Shown one piece after another: positions 14,061 through 24,362 of a DNA stretch of 64,000 nucleotides. The stretch lies in contig UQIG01000001.1 in NCBI GenBank assembly GCA_900541135.1, forward strand, positions 74,454-138,453. The letters run 5' to 3'. This DNA is from an uncultured Collinsella sp. (GTDB lineage Bacteria; Actinomycetota; Coriobacteriia; Coriobacteriales; Coriobacteriaceae). The stretch's first letter is position 1; each line of letters starts with the position of its first letter. Under the pieces are notes generated by a model. That model made no database searches, had not been told where the DNA came from, and saw only the letters and a list, made by a program, of their open reading frames with translations. A program made the position numbers and the translations under genes.

Positions 14061-16301
14061 TTAGTCAAACAGACTCGGCATGTCGTTTTCCTTCATGAGG
14101 GCACCGGCTGAGGGGAGGCTCTGTGCGGTGAACTTTTCGGCCGAGACGCCGGCGCCAAGAATCTCCTCGGTCGTGCCGACGGTGGTGACCGAGCGGCCTT
14201 TCTTGGCCGTGAAAGCCTGGACGCCCTGCGTGTTGGTGGTCGTCTTGGTCTTGAGCAGCGACGTGTTGAAGTTCATCAGGCGGTAGTCGCTCGAGACCAG
14301 CGCGAGGTCGCGGTCTTCCTTGAGCACCTGCGCATACAGCAGCTTGCTGCCGCCGTAGATGGCGTTCTTGAGGCGCTTGCGGTTGGTCTTGGTGACGTAT
14401 CCAGAAAGCGCGACGCGCACCACGCGGCCGTTCTCAAAGACGAACAGCACGTCGGCCTTGTAGTCCTCGGGGTCGATGACCCAGATGACGCTCTCGTCGG
14501 GTTCCATCTCAAGATCGGTCGGCAGGTACGAGCCCAGCTGGGCCGACTTGGTGTCCTCAAACGCTGCAACCTTGCACTTGTACACCTGGCTCTTGTTGGT
14601 AAAGACCAGCAGCTCGTGGGTGTTGGAGGACGGGAACTCGATAAAGGGTTTGTCGCCGTCCTTGTACTTGAGCGTGGTCGCCTTCTTGAGCACGCGGTCC
14701 GTCATCTTCTTAAGGTAGCCATCGCGCGAGAGCATGATGGTGACCGGGTACTCCTCGACCTCGGGTTCCAGGCTCACCTCGATAACCTCATGGGGCTCGA
14801 TCCTGCCCGTGCGGCGCGGCATCACGTACTTTTTGTTGACCGCGGCCAGCTCGTCGCTGATGACTTTCTTGATGTTCTCCTCGCTGGAGAGGATCTCCTC
14901 AAGCTCGGCAATCTCGCCCTCGAGCTTGGCAATGTCCTTGGTGCGGTTGAGGATGTACTCCTCGTTGATGTTGCGGAGCTTGAGCTCGGCAACAAACTCT
15001 GCCTGGGTCTCGTCGATGTCGAAACCCTTCATAAGGTTGGGCACGACCTCGGCCTCGAGCTTGGTGCCGCGGATGATGGCGATCGCCTTGTCGATGTCGA
15101 GCAGAATTGCCTCAAGGCCGTGCAGCAGGTGCAGGCGCTCGGACTTTTTGCCCAGGTCAAAGTTAATGCGGCGGCGCGTGGACTCAATACGCCACTTGAC
15201 CCACTCGTGCAGGATCTGGCGCACGCCCATAACGCGGGGATAGCCGTCGACCAGCACGTTAAAGTTGCACGAGAACGAATCCTGCAGCGTGGTCGAGCGA
15301 TAGAGCTTGGCCATGAGCTTGTCGGGGTCGACGCCGCGCTTAAGGTCGATAGCGATGCGCAGGCCCGAAAGGTCGGTCTCGTCGCGGATGTCAGCGATCT
15401 CCTTGACCTTGCCCTCCTTGGAGAGCTTGACGATGCGCTCGATGATGACATCGGTCTTGGTGGTGTAGGGAATCTCGTAGACCTCGATGATGCGCTCTTC
15501 GGGAATCCAGCGCCAGCGGGAGCGGATCTGGAAGCTGCCAAGGCCGGTCTCGATTATCTTTTCCATCTCCTCGCGGCGGTAGATAATTTCGCCGCCGGTC
15601 GAGAAGTCGGGCATGGGCATGTACTCGAGCAGGTCGCAGTCGGGATCCTGCAGGTAATGCATCGTGGCGGTACAGACCTCATTGAGGTTGAAGCCGCAGA
15701 TGTCGGATGCCATGGCGACGCCGATGCCCTTGTTGGCCGAGACGAGGATGTTGGGGAACGTGGTGGGCAGCAGGCGTGGCTCCTTCATGGCGCCGTCGTA
15801 GCTGTCGACGAAGTCGACCGGGTCCTTGTCGATGTCCTTGAAGATCTCGGCGCTAATGGGGGAGAGCTTGGCCTCGGTATAGCGCGAGGCGGCGTAGCTC
15901 AGGTCGCCCGAATAGTACTTGCCAAAGTTGCCCTTCGACTCCACGAAGGGGGCGAGCAACGCCTCGTTACCGGTGGCCAGGCGCACCATCGTCTCGTAGA
16001 TCGCGGCGTCGCCGTGCGGGTTGAGCTTCATGGTCTGGCCCACGATGTTGGCGCTCTTCTGGCGCTCGCCCTTGAGCAGACCCATCTTGTACATGGTGTA
16101 GAGCAGCTTGCGGTGCGAGGGCTTAAAGCCGTCAATCTCGGGGAACGCACGCGAGACGTTGACGCTCATAGCGTAGGGCATGTAGTTGACCTCGAGCGTC
16201 TGCGTGATCGGCTGATCGGTGACCTCGGAGTGCAGGCCGATGACGTTCTCGGCGTTGACCTGCTTTTTCTTGGGCTGGTTCTTCGTCTTCTTCTTTGCCA
16301 C
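14061..16301 (-). CDS. Type II topoisomerase subunit A (topoisomerase IV/gyrase A-like)
   Basis: A 746-aa protein. The catalytic tyrosine is Y141 in AASRYTEAKL, preceded by the DNA-gate motif HGDAAIYETMVRL and GFKPSHRKLLYTMY. A long coiled coil (about 405-480) and a beta-pinwheel C-terminal domain with poorly conserved blades follow. The N-terminus is a Lys-rich tail (AKKKTKNQPKKK). The GyrA box QRRGGKG is absent, so relaxing or decatenating activity is more likely than supercoiling. It is co-transcribed with the subunit B gene 45 bases upstream. I withhold parC because the pair belongs to the divergent second topoisomerase group seen in Clostridia and Coriobacteriia. Confidence 0.9.
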   Translation of the reverse strand: MAKKKTKNQPKKKQVNAENVIGLHSEVTDQPITQTLEVNYMPYAMSVNVSRAFPEIDGFKPSHRKLLYTMYKMGLLKGERQKSANIVGQTMKLNPHGDAAIYETMVRLATGNEALLAPFVESKGNFGKYYSGDLSYAASRYTEAKLSPISAEIFKDIDKDPVDFVDSYDGAMKEPRLLPTTFPNILVSANKGIGVAMASDICGFNLNEVCTATMHYLQDPDCDLLEYMPMPDFSTGGEIIYRREEMEKIIETGLGSFQIRSRWRWIPEERIIEVYEIPYTTKTDVIIERIVKLSKEGKVKEIADIRDETDLSGLRIAIDLKRGVDPDKLMAKLYRSTTLQDSFSCNFNVLVDGYPRVMGVRQILHEWVKWRIESTRRRINFDLGKKSERLHLLHGLEAILLDIDKAIAIIRGTKLEAEVVPNLMKGFDIDETQAEFVAELKLRNINEEYILNRTKDIAKLEGEIAELEEILSSEENIKKVISDELAAVNKKYVMPRRTGRIEPHEVIEVSLEPEVEEYPVTIMLSRDGYLKKMTDRVLKKATTLKYKDGDKPFIEFPSSNTHELLVFTNKSQVYKCKVAAFEDTKSAQLGSYLPTDLEMEPDESVIWVIDPEDYKADVLFVFENGRVVRVALSGYVTKTNRKRLKNAIYGGSKLLYAQVLKEDRDLALVSSDYRLMNFNTSLLKTKTTTNTQGVQAFTAKKGRSVTTVGTTEEILGAGVSAEKFTAQSLPSAGALMKENDMPSLFD

Positions 16302-16346
16302 GATTTCCTCTTGAACTTCTTATGGGCCGTCGTTATCGATTTGCTG

Positions 16347-18344
16347 CTACTGCAGGTCCAGCTGGTCCAGGTACTCCTTGCCGTGCTCGGAGATATGGCG
16401 CTTGCGGCCTGCCTCGTCGTTGCCCAGCAACAGGTTGAACATGGTTTCCATCTTGGTGACGTCCTCGGGCTCCACCTTGATCAGTCGGCGCGTCTCGGGG
16501 TTCATGGTGGTGAGCCACATCATGTCCGGATCGTTTTCACCAAGACCCTTGGAGCGGTTGATGGAGCACTTCTGGTCGCCGATCTCCTTGAGGATGCCGT
16601 TCTTCTCGAGCTCGGTGTAGGCAAAGTAGGTCTTCTCTTTGCAGTTGATCTCGTAGAGCGGCGACTCGGCGATATACACGTAGCCCTCGTCGATAAGCGT
16701 GGGCACCAGGCGGTAGAGCATGGTGAGCACGAGCGTGCGAATGTGATAACCGTCGACGTCGGCGTCCGTACAGATGATGACCTTGTTCCAGTTGAGGTTG
16801 TCCAGGTCAAAGGCGCCCAGGTTCTTGATGCGCTTGTCCTTAATCTCCACGCCGCAGCCCAGCACGCGCATGAGGTCCATGATGATGTCGGACTTAAAGA
16901 TGCGCGGATAGTCCTCCTTCAGGCAGTTGAGGATCTTGCCGCGGACGGGCATAACACCCTGGAACTCGGCATCGCGCGAGGTGCGAATGGCGCCTGCTGC
17001 CGAGTCGCCCTCTACGATGTAGATCTCGCGGCGGCTCTTGTCCTTGGAGCGGCAGTCGATGAACTTCTGCACGCGGTTGGCCATGTCGGTCTTCTGCTGC
17101 AGGTTGGTCTTGATGCTCTGGCGCGTCTTCTCGGCGTTCTCGCGCGAGCGCTTGTTGATGAGCACCTGCTCCATGATCTTGTTGGCGGCGTCTTTGTTCT
17201 CGATCAAGTAGGTCGAGAGGCGCTCCTTAAAGAAGGCGGTCATGGCCTGCTGGATAAAGCGGTTATTGATGGCCTTCTTAGTCTGGTTTTCGTAGGACGT
17301 CTGGGTGGAGAAGCAGTTGGTCACCAGCACCAGACAGTCCTGGACGTCCTGCCACTTAATGCCGCTCTCGTTTTTGTTGTACTTGCCCTGTTGCTTGATG
17401 TAGGCATCGATGGCGCTGGTCAGAGCACTACGGGCGGCCTTTTCGGGCGAACCGCCGTTCTCGAGCCATGACGAGTTGTGGTAGTACTCCTGCATCATGA
17501 AGGTGCGCGAGAAGCACATGCACGCGGTAATCTTGACGTTGTAGTCGGGCAGGTCCTCGCGGTCGCGACCGCGGCGGTCGGCCTCGATAAAGAAGGGCTC
17601 GGTGAGGTAGTCGGCACCGACCTTCTCGAGCACATAGTCCTCGATGCCCTTGGGGTAGCAAAAGTCCTCTTCGGAAAACTCGCCATCGTCGCCCTCGATG
17701 CGCAGGCGGAAGGTAACGTTGGCGTTGACCACGGCCTGGCGGCGCATGGTCTCGCGATACCAATCGTGGGGGATGCTGATGGAGGTGAAGACCTCAAGAT
17801 CGGGGCGCCACTTGATGGTGGTGCCGGTGCGGTCCTCGTCGCTGGGCTCAATCTCGAGCGCCTTCTTTTTGGCGCCGACGACCTTGCCCTTCTTAAAGTG
17901 TAAGGAGTACTTGTTACCGTCACGCCAGACGGTGACGTCCATGTACTCGGAGGCGTACTGGGTCGCGCAGGAGCCCAGGCCGTTGGTGCCGAGCGAGAAG
18001 TCGTAGTCGCCGCCCTGGTTGTTGTTATACTTGCCGCCGGCGTAGAGCTCGCAAAAGACGAGCTCCCAGTTAAAGCGCTTCTCGGAGGGGTTCCAGTCGA
18101 GCGGGCAGCCGCGGCCGTTGTCCTCTACCTGAATGGAGCCATCGCGAAAGGCGGTAAGGGTGATGAGCTTGCCGTAGCCCTGGCGCGCTTCGTCAACGGC
18201 GTTGGACAGGATCTCGAAGGCGGCATGCGCGCAACCGTCGAGTCCGTCCGAGCCAAAGATGACGGCGGGGCGCAGGCGTACGCGCTCCTCGTCCTTGAGC
18301 TGACGAATACTGTCGTTACCATAGTTTGCGGTGTTTTTTGCCAT
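16347..18344 (-). CDS. Type II topoisomerase subunit B (ATPase and TOPRIM)
   Basis: A 665-aa protein. The GHKL ATPase is shown by EILSNAVDEA (44-53), DNGRGCPLD (75-83) and LGTNGLGS (118-125). The TOPRIM domain is shown by EGDSAAG (445-451) and TDADVDGYHIRTL (about 531-543). In typical GyrB/ParE proteins the first motif is EGDSAGG, so the Gly-to-Ala change is unusual. Another departure is YHNSSWLENGGSP near 288 in place of the usual NTxEGGTH transducer motif. Both features mark the divergent second topoisomerase family. It is first of the B-A operon; the start follows an AGGAGT some distance upstream. A role in decatenation or stress-linked topology is inferred. Confidence 0.9.
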   Translation of the reverse strand: MAKNTANYGNDSIRQLKDEERVRLRPAVIFGSDGLDGCAHAAFEILSNAVDEARQGYGKLITLTAFRDGSIQVEDNGRGCPLDWNPSEKRFNWELVFCELYAGGKYNNNQGGDYDFSLGTNGLGSCATQYASEYMDVTVWRDGNKYSLHFKKGKVVGAKKKALEIEPSDEDRTGTTIKWRPDLEVFTSISIPHDWYRETMRRQAVVNANVTFRLRIEGDDGEFSEEDFCYPKGIEDYVLEKVGADYLTEPFFIEADRRGRDREDLPDYNVKITACMCFSRTFMMQEYYHNSSWLENGGSPEKAARSALTSAIDAYIKQQGKYNKNESGIKWQDVQDCLVLVTNCFSTQTSYENQTKKAINNRFIQQAMTAFFKERLSTYLIENKDAANKIMEQVLINKRSRENAEKTRQSIKTNLQQKTDMANRVQKFIDCRSKDKSRREIYIVEGDSAAGAIRTSRDAEFQGVMPVRGKILNCLKEDYPRIFKSDIIMDLMRVLGCGVEIKDKRIKNLGAFDLDNLNWNKVIICTDADVDGYHIRTLVLTMLYRLVPTLIDEGYVYIAESPLYEINCKEKTYFAYTELEKNGILKEIGDQKCSINRSKGLGENDPDMMWLTTMNPETRRLIKVEPEDVTKMETMFNLLLGNDEAGRKRHISEHGKEYLDQLDLQ

Positions 18345-18712
18345 GCTCGCTCTCTCGATACTCCTTTGCCGCGTTTAAGTCATATAGATAGTCAAGGTAG
18401 CATAGCCCAGCCCTTGGGCGATTCCACCCAACACGAAATCCATCGAACAATCGTTCGGATTAACGGGTAAAACGTGTCGTGCGGATTGTTGTTCCGAATC
18501 GAACATTGGGACAAGCGTCTCGTTTTATGGGCCACGGGCGTGCGTGTGCGAGTCCCTTTGGCCCATAAGGAACGCTGGCGGGTCGTTATTTGGGCCGTGG
18601 GTCACTTCGCCGGCGTCGTGTTTCGTCATACGCTCATAGTGGAAGCCGATGCCACGGGGTCGACTTGGGACTCGGGCAACGGATGAGCTGCAAGCCGAAA
18701 GGAGCGGTGAGG
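18345..18712. other. Divergent intergenic region
   Basis: The bases contain promoters for the topoisomerase operon (minus) and the lipoprotein gene (plus). I see no clear gene, RNA or terminator. The lipoprotein frame is open upstream but lacks a ribosome binding site before 18700. Confidence 0.4.
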
Positions 18713-19729
18713 ATGATGAAGCCCATGACGAAGAAGCTGCTGTTAGGAATTCCCACCGTGACGCTTTCGGCCGTGCTGGCATGTACGGTGGCCGGCTGCG
18801 GCGGTAATGCGCCGAGTGGCTCGGGCGGGAGCGCACCTGTGCAGGAGAAGGCCGAGAAGCCCAAGGCCTATGAGTCGCAGACGGTCGAGGTGGCAGGCAT
18901 TACCTATGAGTCGGTGGCTCACGGTACGTTCTATCGCGGTGATGCCAAGAAGCAGGACGGCTTTTACCTGCACATCAAGATTACCAACAACAACACAAAG
19001 AACAGGACGTTCAGTTCCTTTAACGTGCATGCTGCCCAGGGCGATCTTGAGGCAGGCGACCCGTTGTTTACTTCCGGCAAGGCGGCCGTGCTCGACTACG
19101 TTGCAAGCGAGGCTCCCGATGAGCTTCACGAGGGCATCGATCTTTCCAAGAGGCCAGATATCGGCCCGGGCGAGACCGTTGAGTACGTGTATTTCTGGGC
19201 CCCCAAGACGGCGTACTACGGGCCCATCACTGTCGAGTTCGTAGACGCTTACGCCCCCGCCAAGAATCATGAGGCCATGCACTTTGACACCACGGGATGC
19301 GAGACCAAGGAGTTCAAGGCGGCCGGCGGCGTGGCCGATTCTGGCGAGAAGGCAGATTTAACGGGCATCGACTGCGCATCGTACAGCATCGAGGCCGCCG
19401 ATGGGTACACGCTGGATTCGTCCGACGAAGAGCGCGAAAAGGCAAACTTCTTCCACGACGAGACTGGAGGACGCCTGAACATCAGCATCTTCCCGCGCTC
19501 GCCGGAGGAAGAGGTTGCAAGCCTGGAGCAGGTCTACGAAGGCAAGGAGACAACAACCGACCAGGTCGAGTACAACGGCATAACGTGGCTGCGCTTTACC
19601 GGTCCCGACAACGGTCATACGCTGTTTGCGACGGCTCCCGCAACGGGTGAAACCGTCCGCGTGTCGATCGGCTGGAAGATCGACTGGGATGCCGCCGTGC
19701 CCATGATGGAGGCACTGAAGCTCAAATAA
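18713..19729 (+). CDS. Secreted lipoprotein of unknown function
   Basis: A 338-aa protein. The signal peptide MMKPMTKKLLLGIPTVTLSA is followed by the lipobox CTVAGC, with the Cys at about residue 29, and then a Gly/Ser-rich linker. Residues 55-190 look like a beta-sandwich of the DUF4352/immunoglobulin-like type (an ITNNNTKNRTFSSF pattern). The C-terminal 120 residues form a second domain. The open frame runs further upstream, but the start is placed at 18713 because AAAGGAGCGG precedes it. It is a single gene closed by a strong terminator. Confidence 0.8.
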   Translation: MMKPMTKKLLLGIPTVTLSAVLACTVAGCGGNAPSGSGGSAPVQEKAEKPKAYESQTVEVAGITYESVAHGTFYRGDAKKQDGFYLHIKITNNNTKNRTFSSFNVHAAQGDLEAGDPLFTSGKAAVLDYVASEAPDELHEGIDLSKRPDIGPGETVEYVYFWAPKTAYYGPITVEFVDAYAPAKNHEAMHFDTTGCETKEFKAAGGVADSGEKADLTGIDCASYSIEAADGYTLDSSDEEREKANFFHDETGGRLNISIFPRSPEEEVASLEQVYEGKETTTDQVEYNGITWLRFTGPDNGHTLFATAPATGETVRVSIGWKIDWDAAVPMMEALKLK

Positions 19730-19756
19730 CGCCGCGATTTTCACGTCAGGCGACTC

Positions 19757-19792
19757 AGGGCTGGCTCCGAGTTATCGGGGCCAGCCCTTTTT
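19757..19792 (+). terminator. Intrinsic terminator after the lipoprotein gene
   Basis: AGGGCTGGC pairs with GCCAGCCCT, followed by TTTT. Confidence 0.85.
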
Positions 19793-19839
19793 GGTGCTCG
19801 ATGAGCCGAGTCGGCGTCTCTCACAAAAGTAACTGGGAG

Positions 19840-22800
19840 CTAGCGAGGCTTATCCGAATTGACCTCATTGGCGGCGTCGGTTTCGAGCACCGTGCGGCGG
19901 GCGCTGTAGGCGATGAGGCCCGCGCCTGCCGCGGCGAGTGCTGCGGCGGCTGCTGTAAGGGGAGCGTTGACATCGCCTGTGCCGGCGAGCGCGCCCGCTT
20001 TTCTGGAGTGCTTGTTATTGCCGTGATCCTTGCCGCTGCCAGAGCCACTGCCGCCACCGGAGCTGCTTCCGTCGGAACCACCTCCACTCGAGCCACCATC
20101 GCCGTCTACCGTCATTGGGGCGTCGTGAAGTCCTGTCGTATCCGCGCTGTCGCATACGCCGACCTGAACTTCTGAGCGTTCGCATGCCGCGTCGGGCACA
20201 TGAAGCTCGTGCAGAACGGCACTCAGCGCCGAGTTTGCGCCCGGTCGGATCTCCTCGAGCGTTACGGGATCGAGCGCCACCAGATTACGCGCCTTCGCAT
20301 ACAGCGTGACGCGTTTGCCCACTTCGTCGCTCCAGCTCTCGGGGATGGCAAAGCTCATGCGGAACTGTGCCGTGCAACCCGGTGCCAGCACGGCGTTGCC
20401 GTTGTCGGCTACCAGCGGGTGCGTTGCAAAACGTGCGCCCAGCGTCTCGAGCGCGTACTTTACGTGTGCCATGTCGTTGGCCGAAGCGTCTTCGGCAAGC
20501 TCTGGATCGTAGATCGAAGCCATGCGTGCGTTCGCTCCGAATCCGATGGATGCGCTGGAGAACGGCTGGCTGGAGCCCTCTCGGTACAGATCGATTGTGC
20601 CGGCAGTCAGCAAAGTGTTGCCGTCGTTTCGCACCGTGACCATGAAGGATTCGCCTGCTGCTCCGGGCACCACCGCGCCCGAGGTAGCGACCGCGCCCGT
20701 CGGAGTGGCACACGCCACCAGAGGCGCTTCGATGCCGTGCAGCTCTGCCTCGCTCTTCTCCGCGCTCACAATGTGCGTGGCGAGCGCGGAGAGCATGCCT
20801 CCCGACGTCAAAAATGTCGTTATCTGATCGACGGGATGGTCCAGCTCGCACATCACGAACGGCTCCGTGAACAGATCGCCTGCCAAGGTGCTGGCGAAGA
20901 TGCGGAAGTGCTTGCCCATTACTGCTACCGGGTTGCCTTCTTCGTCGTAGGTTTGCCCCACCTTGCCATCGGTGTTCTCTACATAGAGCGCGCACCTGCC
21001 GTTGTTGCTTACGCTAAACGATGCCGGGTCACAGCCTGCGGCACCCACGGGCTGCGTTGCAAATGCCGATGCGCCTCGCGTCCAAGTAATATGCTGCAGC
21101 TGCTCGTTGACGGTGGCCAAAAAGCCCGAATGTTGTGGCCACGGCACCGCATGGGGCACCGTGGCGTCTGGTGGCATAACGCCCCAGCCCGCAATGGACT
21201 GGCCGATCACGGCGTACGATGCGCAGCCGCAACCGTCTGCGGTCTCGTACGCAACGGGCACCACCATTTTGCCGTTGATATTCTCGGGCTCGCTCAGCTC
21301 GATACTCGACGGTGCTTGCGGAAAGCGAAGAACTTGGCGGAACGTCAGGCTGTCGCCCAAATCATCCGACCACAGGGTAAAGCATTCCAGCGCAACCTCG
21401 GCCTCGCTGCCGAGCGCCTTCTCTGCGGTGGTTCCGCGGCGGTGGAGGTAGGCACCCGACAGGCGTCCGTCGACCAGCGTCTTGCCTACCGTGATGCGCG
21501 GGCACTGCAGGCAATGGTAGCCATCCTCTTGCAGGCGGCCGCGCGAGATGCTGCGCCATGACGTATGCGACACCACGCGGATCTCGTCATTACTTATGCG
21601 CAGGCGCACAACGGACAGTATGCCGGCTGTGCTTGCCGTATCGAAAAGGGTGTTGTCGCCGGCGGGGCGCTCGCCCGAGACCAGCAGCACGTAGGCGTCC
21701 TGGTTTCCTCTTCCGTCCGTATATTCCACCACGTCGAAGTCGTAATCGAATATGCCGTCGCGCTCCACGTCGCCCTCGCCAAACCCAAGGGGAAAGTCCA
21801 CGGGCGTGGGAGCGGACCACGTGCCGTTTGCCTTTGTGTGCACCACCAGGCGCGAGCGGCCATTGTCGCCGTAGCGCACCGAGGCGATACGGAACAGGCA
21901 TTCTACGCCGGCAATCATCGTTAGCTTCATGTGGGCTTCGCTGAGCACGCCGGAAAACAGCACGTTGTCGCTCGAGGGTTTTATGCCGCCACGCTCGTCC
22001 TCCGACACGCCGGCAGAATTGGCGTTCGGGTCCGCAACGGCGTTCGTTGACTGACCGATATAGGTGTACTTGTACATCGGCGCGGCGTTTTCGTCGTTTT
22101 CCATCAGTGCGTGGACGAAATGCTCAACCTGTCCCGTGTCGTCGCTTTCTGAATCCGCCTCGAGCTCAATGCGCGTGGCCGCTTGATCCCAATCGCGCAC
22201 GACAGGCGCGGCATTTACGGCAGTGGCCTTAACCTCGGCGCGTGCGAGCAGCTCGGCGTTGGTGACGATGGTGGCCGATGCGATAAACTGCGGCACACCA
22301 CCTGCCTCGGCGTTGCCGGGCGTGCCGAAGCGGGCATCCAGCGTGTAAGGCGTATCTCCACCCAATGCGAGCTCAGAGCGCTGGAGTACATACTGGTCGC
22401 CATTGTTCACCGACAAATTCCACGAATCGAGGAGTGTGGGCCACGATCCCGACCAAGCTTTGGTGGTCCACTTGAACATGACGAACTGGAGTATCACATC
22501 GACATCGACGTCTGCACCTACGCGCAGCCGCGGAAGCTGGTGTCCATCTGCCTTCTCGTACCCAATGAACAGCGTGAGGGATGCGGCGCCGCGCACGGCG
22601 GACGAGGCGACGCCTGCAACGCCGGCTCCAAAGGTGACGGCAAGTCCGATCTGGATGGTGAACGAGCCCGACGTGTTGGAATAGTCGAGCGAAATGTTCT
22701 TGAAAAACGCCGCGCCGCTGCCGTGCGTGTGGGCACCCACAGCGAGCGCCAGCCTCGCCAGCACCCAAGGGTTGACGTTTAGGAAAAACGGCACCGGTCC

Positions 22801-24207
22801 TAGGGTAAACTGCTCGGTCCAATTGAGGTCGGTTCTTACCTGGAAGAGGGCCTTAATATTGCCGTATGCGGGGTCGTTGTTGTTACCCCAAGTTTTGCCC
22901 ACCCAATCGTAGGCAAGCGAGCCGTACAGCTGTGTGGCGATATCCATCGTGAACAGCGGCGTGCAATGGTGGCGAAGGAGCTTGGTGTTTCTTGGATCGG
23001 TGCCCGAACCGGCACTCATACTCTTGTACTGATTCCACTTCCCCTCCATCTCGTCGAGGTAGCGGTTTGCCTGCTTGGCGCCCGACTCGCGCGGCGATTT
23101 CTTCCAGTACTCTGGATCAGGGTTGCCCGAATCGTTCATATAGCTGGCTGGTTTGTATCCTCCGCCAAACAGCACGTATCCAGCAAACGAGAAATCGAAG
23201 AGGATCGGAAATGTGGGCATCCAGCACGTGAACTTATTACCACCGATGCCGGGAAACGATGCGGGGAAATCAAACGGAGTGATCTCTTGGTCCATAGTGG
23301 TGGGGACGATAGTGGTCGATCCGGATTCCGCCTTTGCCGCCGGCGCGGTAACAACGGCCATGGGGGAGGAGAGCGTGTAGGTTTTGTCCTGGTAGTCGAG
23401 GACAAAGCGCAGCTTGCATCCTTCTTCCAGAAGGCTCGACGCTGCATCGAGGAACTTGTCTTCGAGTGTGAACGTCGCCAGATTATCCGCGCTCGATGCG
23501 CTGGCCTTGATCTGACCAATCTGCGTGACGGTTTCGGTTGAGCTGCCCGCAGCGGGCATCACTTTATTGATATGCAATGTTGCCTGCCCGCCCTGCGGCA
23601 GATGAGCCTGCACGGTAAATGCGTGCGTATCGGGCTGCTCGTTTGCCGTGTCGTCCTTCGGCAATGCCATGAACGTGGCTTCAGCGTACTGGATGTCCCA
23701 TTCGTCGAATGTGAGCTGGCGGAAGTACGGCTCGCCGTCGGAAAGCGGACGCGTGGGCGCGGTTATGGCGGTGCCGCCCTGGATACGCGCAAGGGGAATC
23801 TCGACATCGCGGTAGCCCGCCATGCTAATGGAGATGCCGCCGTTAAAGTCGTACGCGTCAAGGAGCTTTGCCTCGTCTACGTAGCCTTCCGAAAGCGAGG
23901 CAATCTCAAAGATGGCGGTGCCTTCGTCATCGGTCGTGGCGGCGAGCTGCTTGCCTGCGGCGTAGCGCGACGTGAGCGTGACCTGCGCTCCCTTGATGGG
24001 CATATTCTTGTTGGCGACGTCGACCACGACCACACCAAACATGGTGCGCGAGAGAACGAGCACCCTGAAGGGGTCTTTTTCGTCGGCATAGGCCGCGGTA
24101 GGCGCGAACGGCAGCAGGAAGGCATTTTCGCTTCCCGGCACACGAGGCAACATAATGCTCGCCAGCGAGGACGCTCCAGCAACAAGTAACGAACGGCGAT
24201 CAAGCAT
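19840..24207 (-). CDS. Large surface protein, 1455 aa, with Tat-like signal and sortase-like C-terminus
   Basis: The N-terminus MLDRRSLLVAGASSLASIML has a twin-arginine type signal. Residues about 60-125 resemble a carboxypeptidase-regulatory/SpaA-like beta domain (VANKNMPIKGAQVTLTS, then AATTDDEGTAIFEI). The middle 1100 residues are unfamiliar, with repeated beta-propeller-like signatures. A Gly/Ser-rich stretch (GGSSGGGSDGSSSGGG) precedes ALAGTGD, a hydrophobic helix and ARRTVLETD, resembling a degenerate sorting signal. The start at 24207 has GGGAGCC before it; the open frame extends 95 codons further without support. The regulator next upstream on the same strand suggests controlled expression. 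The function is unknown; a large envelope-attached binding protein is inferred. Confidence 0.8.
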   Translation of the reverse strand: MLDRRSLLVAGASSLASIMLPRVPGSENAFLLPFAPTAAYADEKDPFRVLVLSRTMFGVVVVDVANKNMPIKGAQVTLTSRYAAGKQLAATTDDEGTAIFEIASLSEGYVDEAKLLDAYDFNGGISISMAGYRDVEIPLARIQGGTAITAPTRPLSDGEPYFRQLTFDEWDIQYAEATFMALPKDDTANEQPDTHAFTVQAHLPQGGQATLHINKVMPAAGSSTETVTQIGQIKASASSADNLATFTLEDKFLDAASSLLEEGCKLRFVLDYQDKTYTLSSPMAVVTAPAAKAESGSTTIVPTTMDQEITPFDFPASFPGIGGNKFTCWMPTFPILFDFSFAGYVLFGGGYKPASYMNDSGNPDPEYWKKSPRESGAKQANRYLDEMEGKWNQYKSMSAGSGTDPRNTKLLRHHCTPLFTMDIATQLYGSLAYDWVGKTWGNNNDPAYGNIKALFQVRTDLNWTEQFTLGPVPFFLNVNPWVLARLALAVGAHTHGSGAAFFKNISLDYSNTSGSFTIQIGLAVTFGAGVAGVASSAVRGAASLTLFIGYEKADGHQLPRLRVGADVDVDVILQFVMFKWTTKAWSGSWPTLLDSWNLSVNNGDQYVLQRSELALGGDTPYTLDARFGTPGNAEAGGVPQFIASATIVTNAELLARAEVKATAVNAAPVVRDWDQAATRIELEADSESDDTGQVEHFVHALMENDENAAPMYKYTYIGQSTNAVADPNANSAGVSEDERGGIKPSSDNVLFSGVLSEAHMKLTMIAGVECLFRIASVRYGDNGRSRLVVHTKANGTWSAPTPVDFPLGFGEGDVERDGIFDYDFDVVEYTDGRGNQDAYVLLVSGERPAGDNTLFDTASTAGILSVVRLRISNDEIRVVSHTSWRSISRGRLQEDGYHCLQCPRITVGKTLVDGRLSGAYLHRRGTTAEKALGSEAEVALECFTLWSDDLGDSLTFRQVLRFPQAPSSIELSEPENINGKMVVPVAYETADGCGCASYAVIGQSIAGWGVMPPDATVPHAVPWPQHSGFLATVNEQLQHITWTRGASAFATQPVGAAGCDPASFSVSNNGRCALYVENTDGKVGQTYDEEGNPVAVMGKHFRIFASTLAGDLFTEPFVMCELDHPVDQITTFLTSGGMLSALATHIVSAEKSEAELHGIEAPLVACATPTGAVATSGAVVPGAAGESFMVTVRNDGNTLLTAGTIDLYREGSSQPFSSASIGFGANARMASIYDPELAEDASANDMAHVKYALETLGARFATHPLVADNGNAVLAPGCTAQFRMSFAIPESWSDEVGKRVTLYAKARNLVALDPVTLEEIRPGANSALSAVLHELHVPDAACERSEVQVGVCDSADTTGLHDAPMTVDGDGGSSGGGSDGSSSGGGSGSGSGKDHGNNKHSRKAGALAGTGDVNAPLTAAAAALAAAGAGLIAYSARRTVLETDAANEVNSDKPR

Positions 24208-24362
24208 CTTGGGCTCCCATCCCGCAAATATCGGTGGAAATAATCCAATTTTGCGAGAAGACGCTTCGTGGCGGTAGTGCCGTTCAAGGGTCAAAATGTC
24301 CAAATTGATCGAGCGAAGCGCCGGGTTCCGGAACGCGTTCGATGCGCTTGGCAGCCCGGTCG

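Noticed and set aside
14616..17471. 951-aa plus-strand frame
   Set aside because: Shadow of the topoisomerase genes: long antisense frames are common in GC-rich DNA, and its composition (excess Val, Leu, Asp, His) is typical of such shadows.
20200..21561. 453-aa plus-strand frame
   Set aside because: Antisense to the giant surface protein; rich in Arg, Cys and His with no motif.
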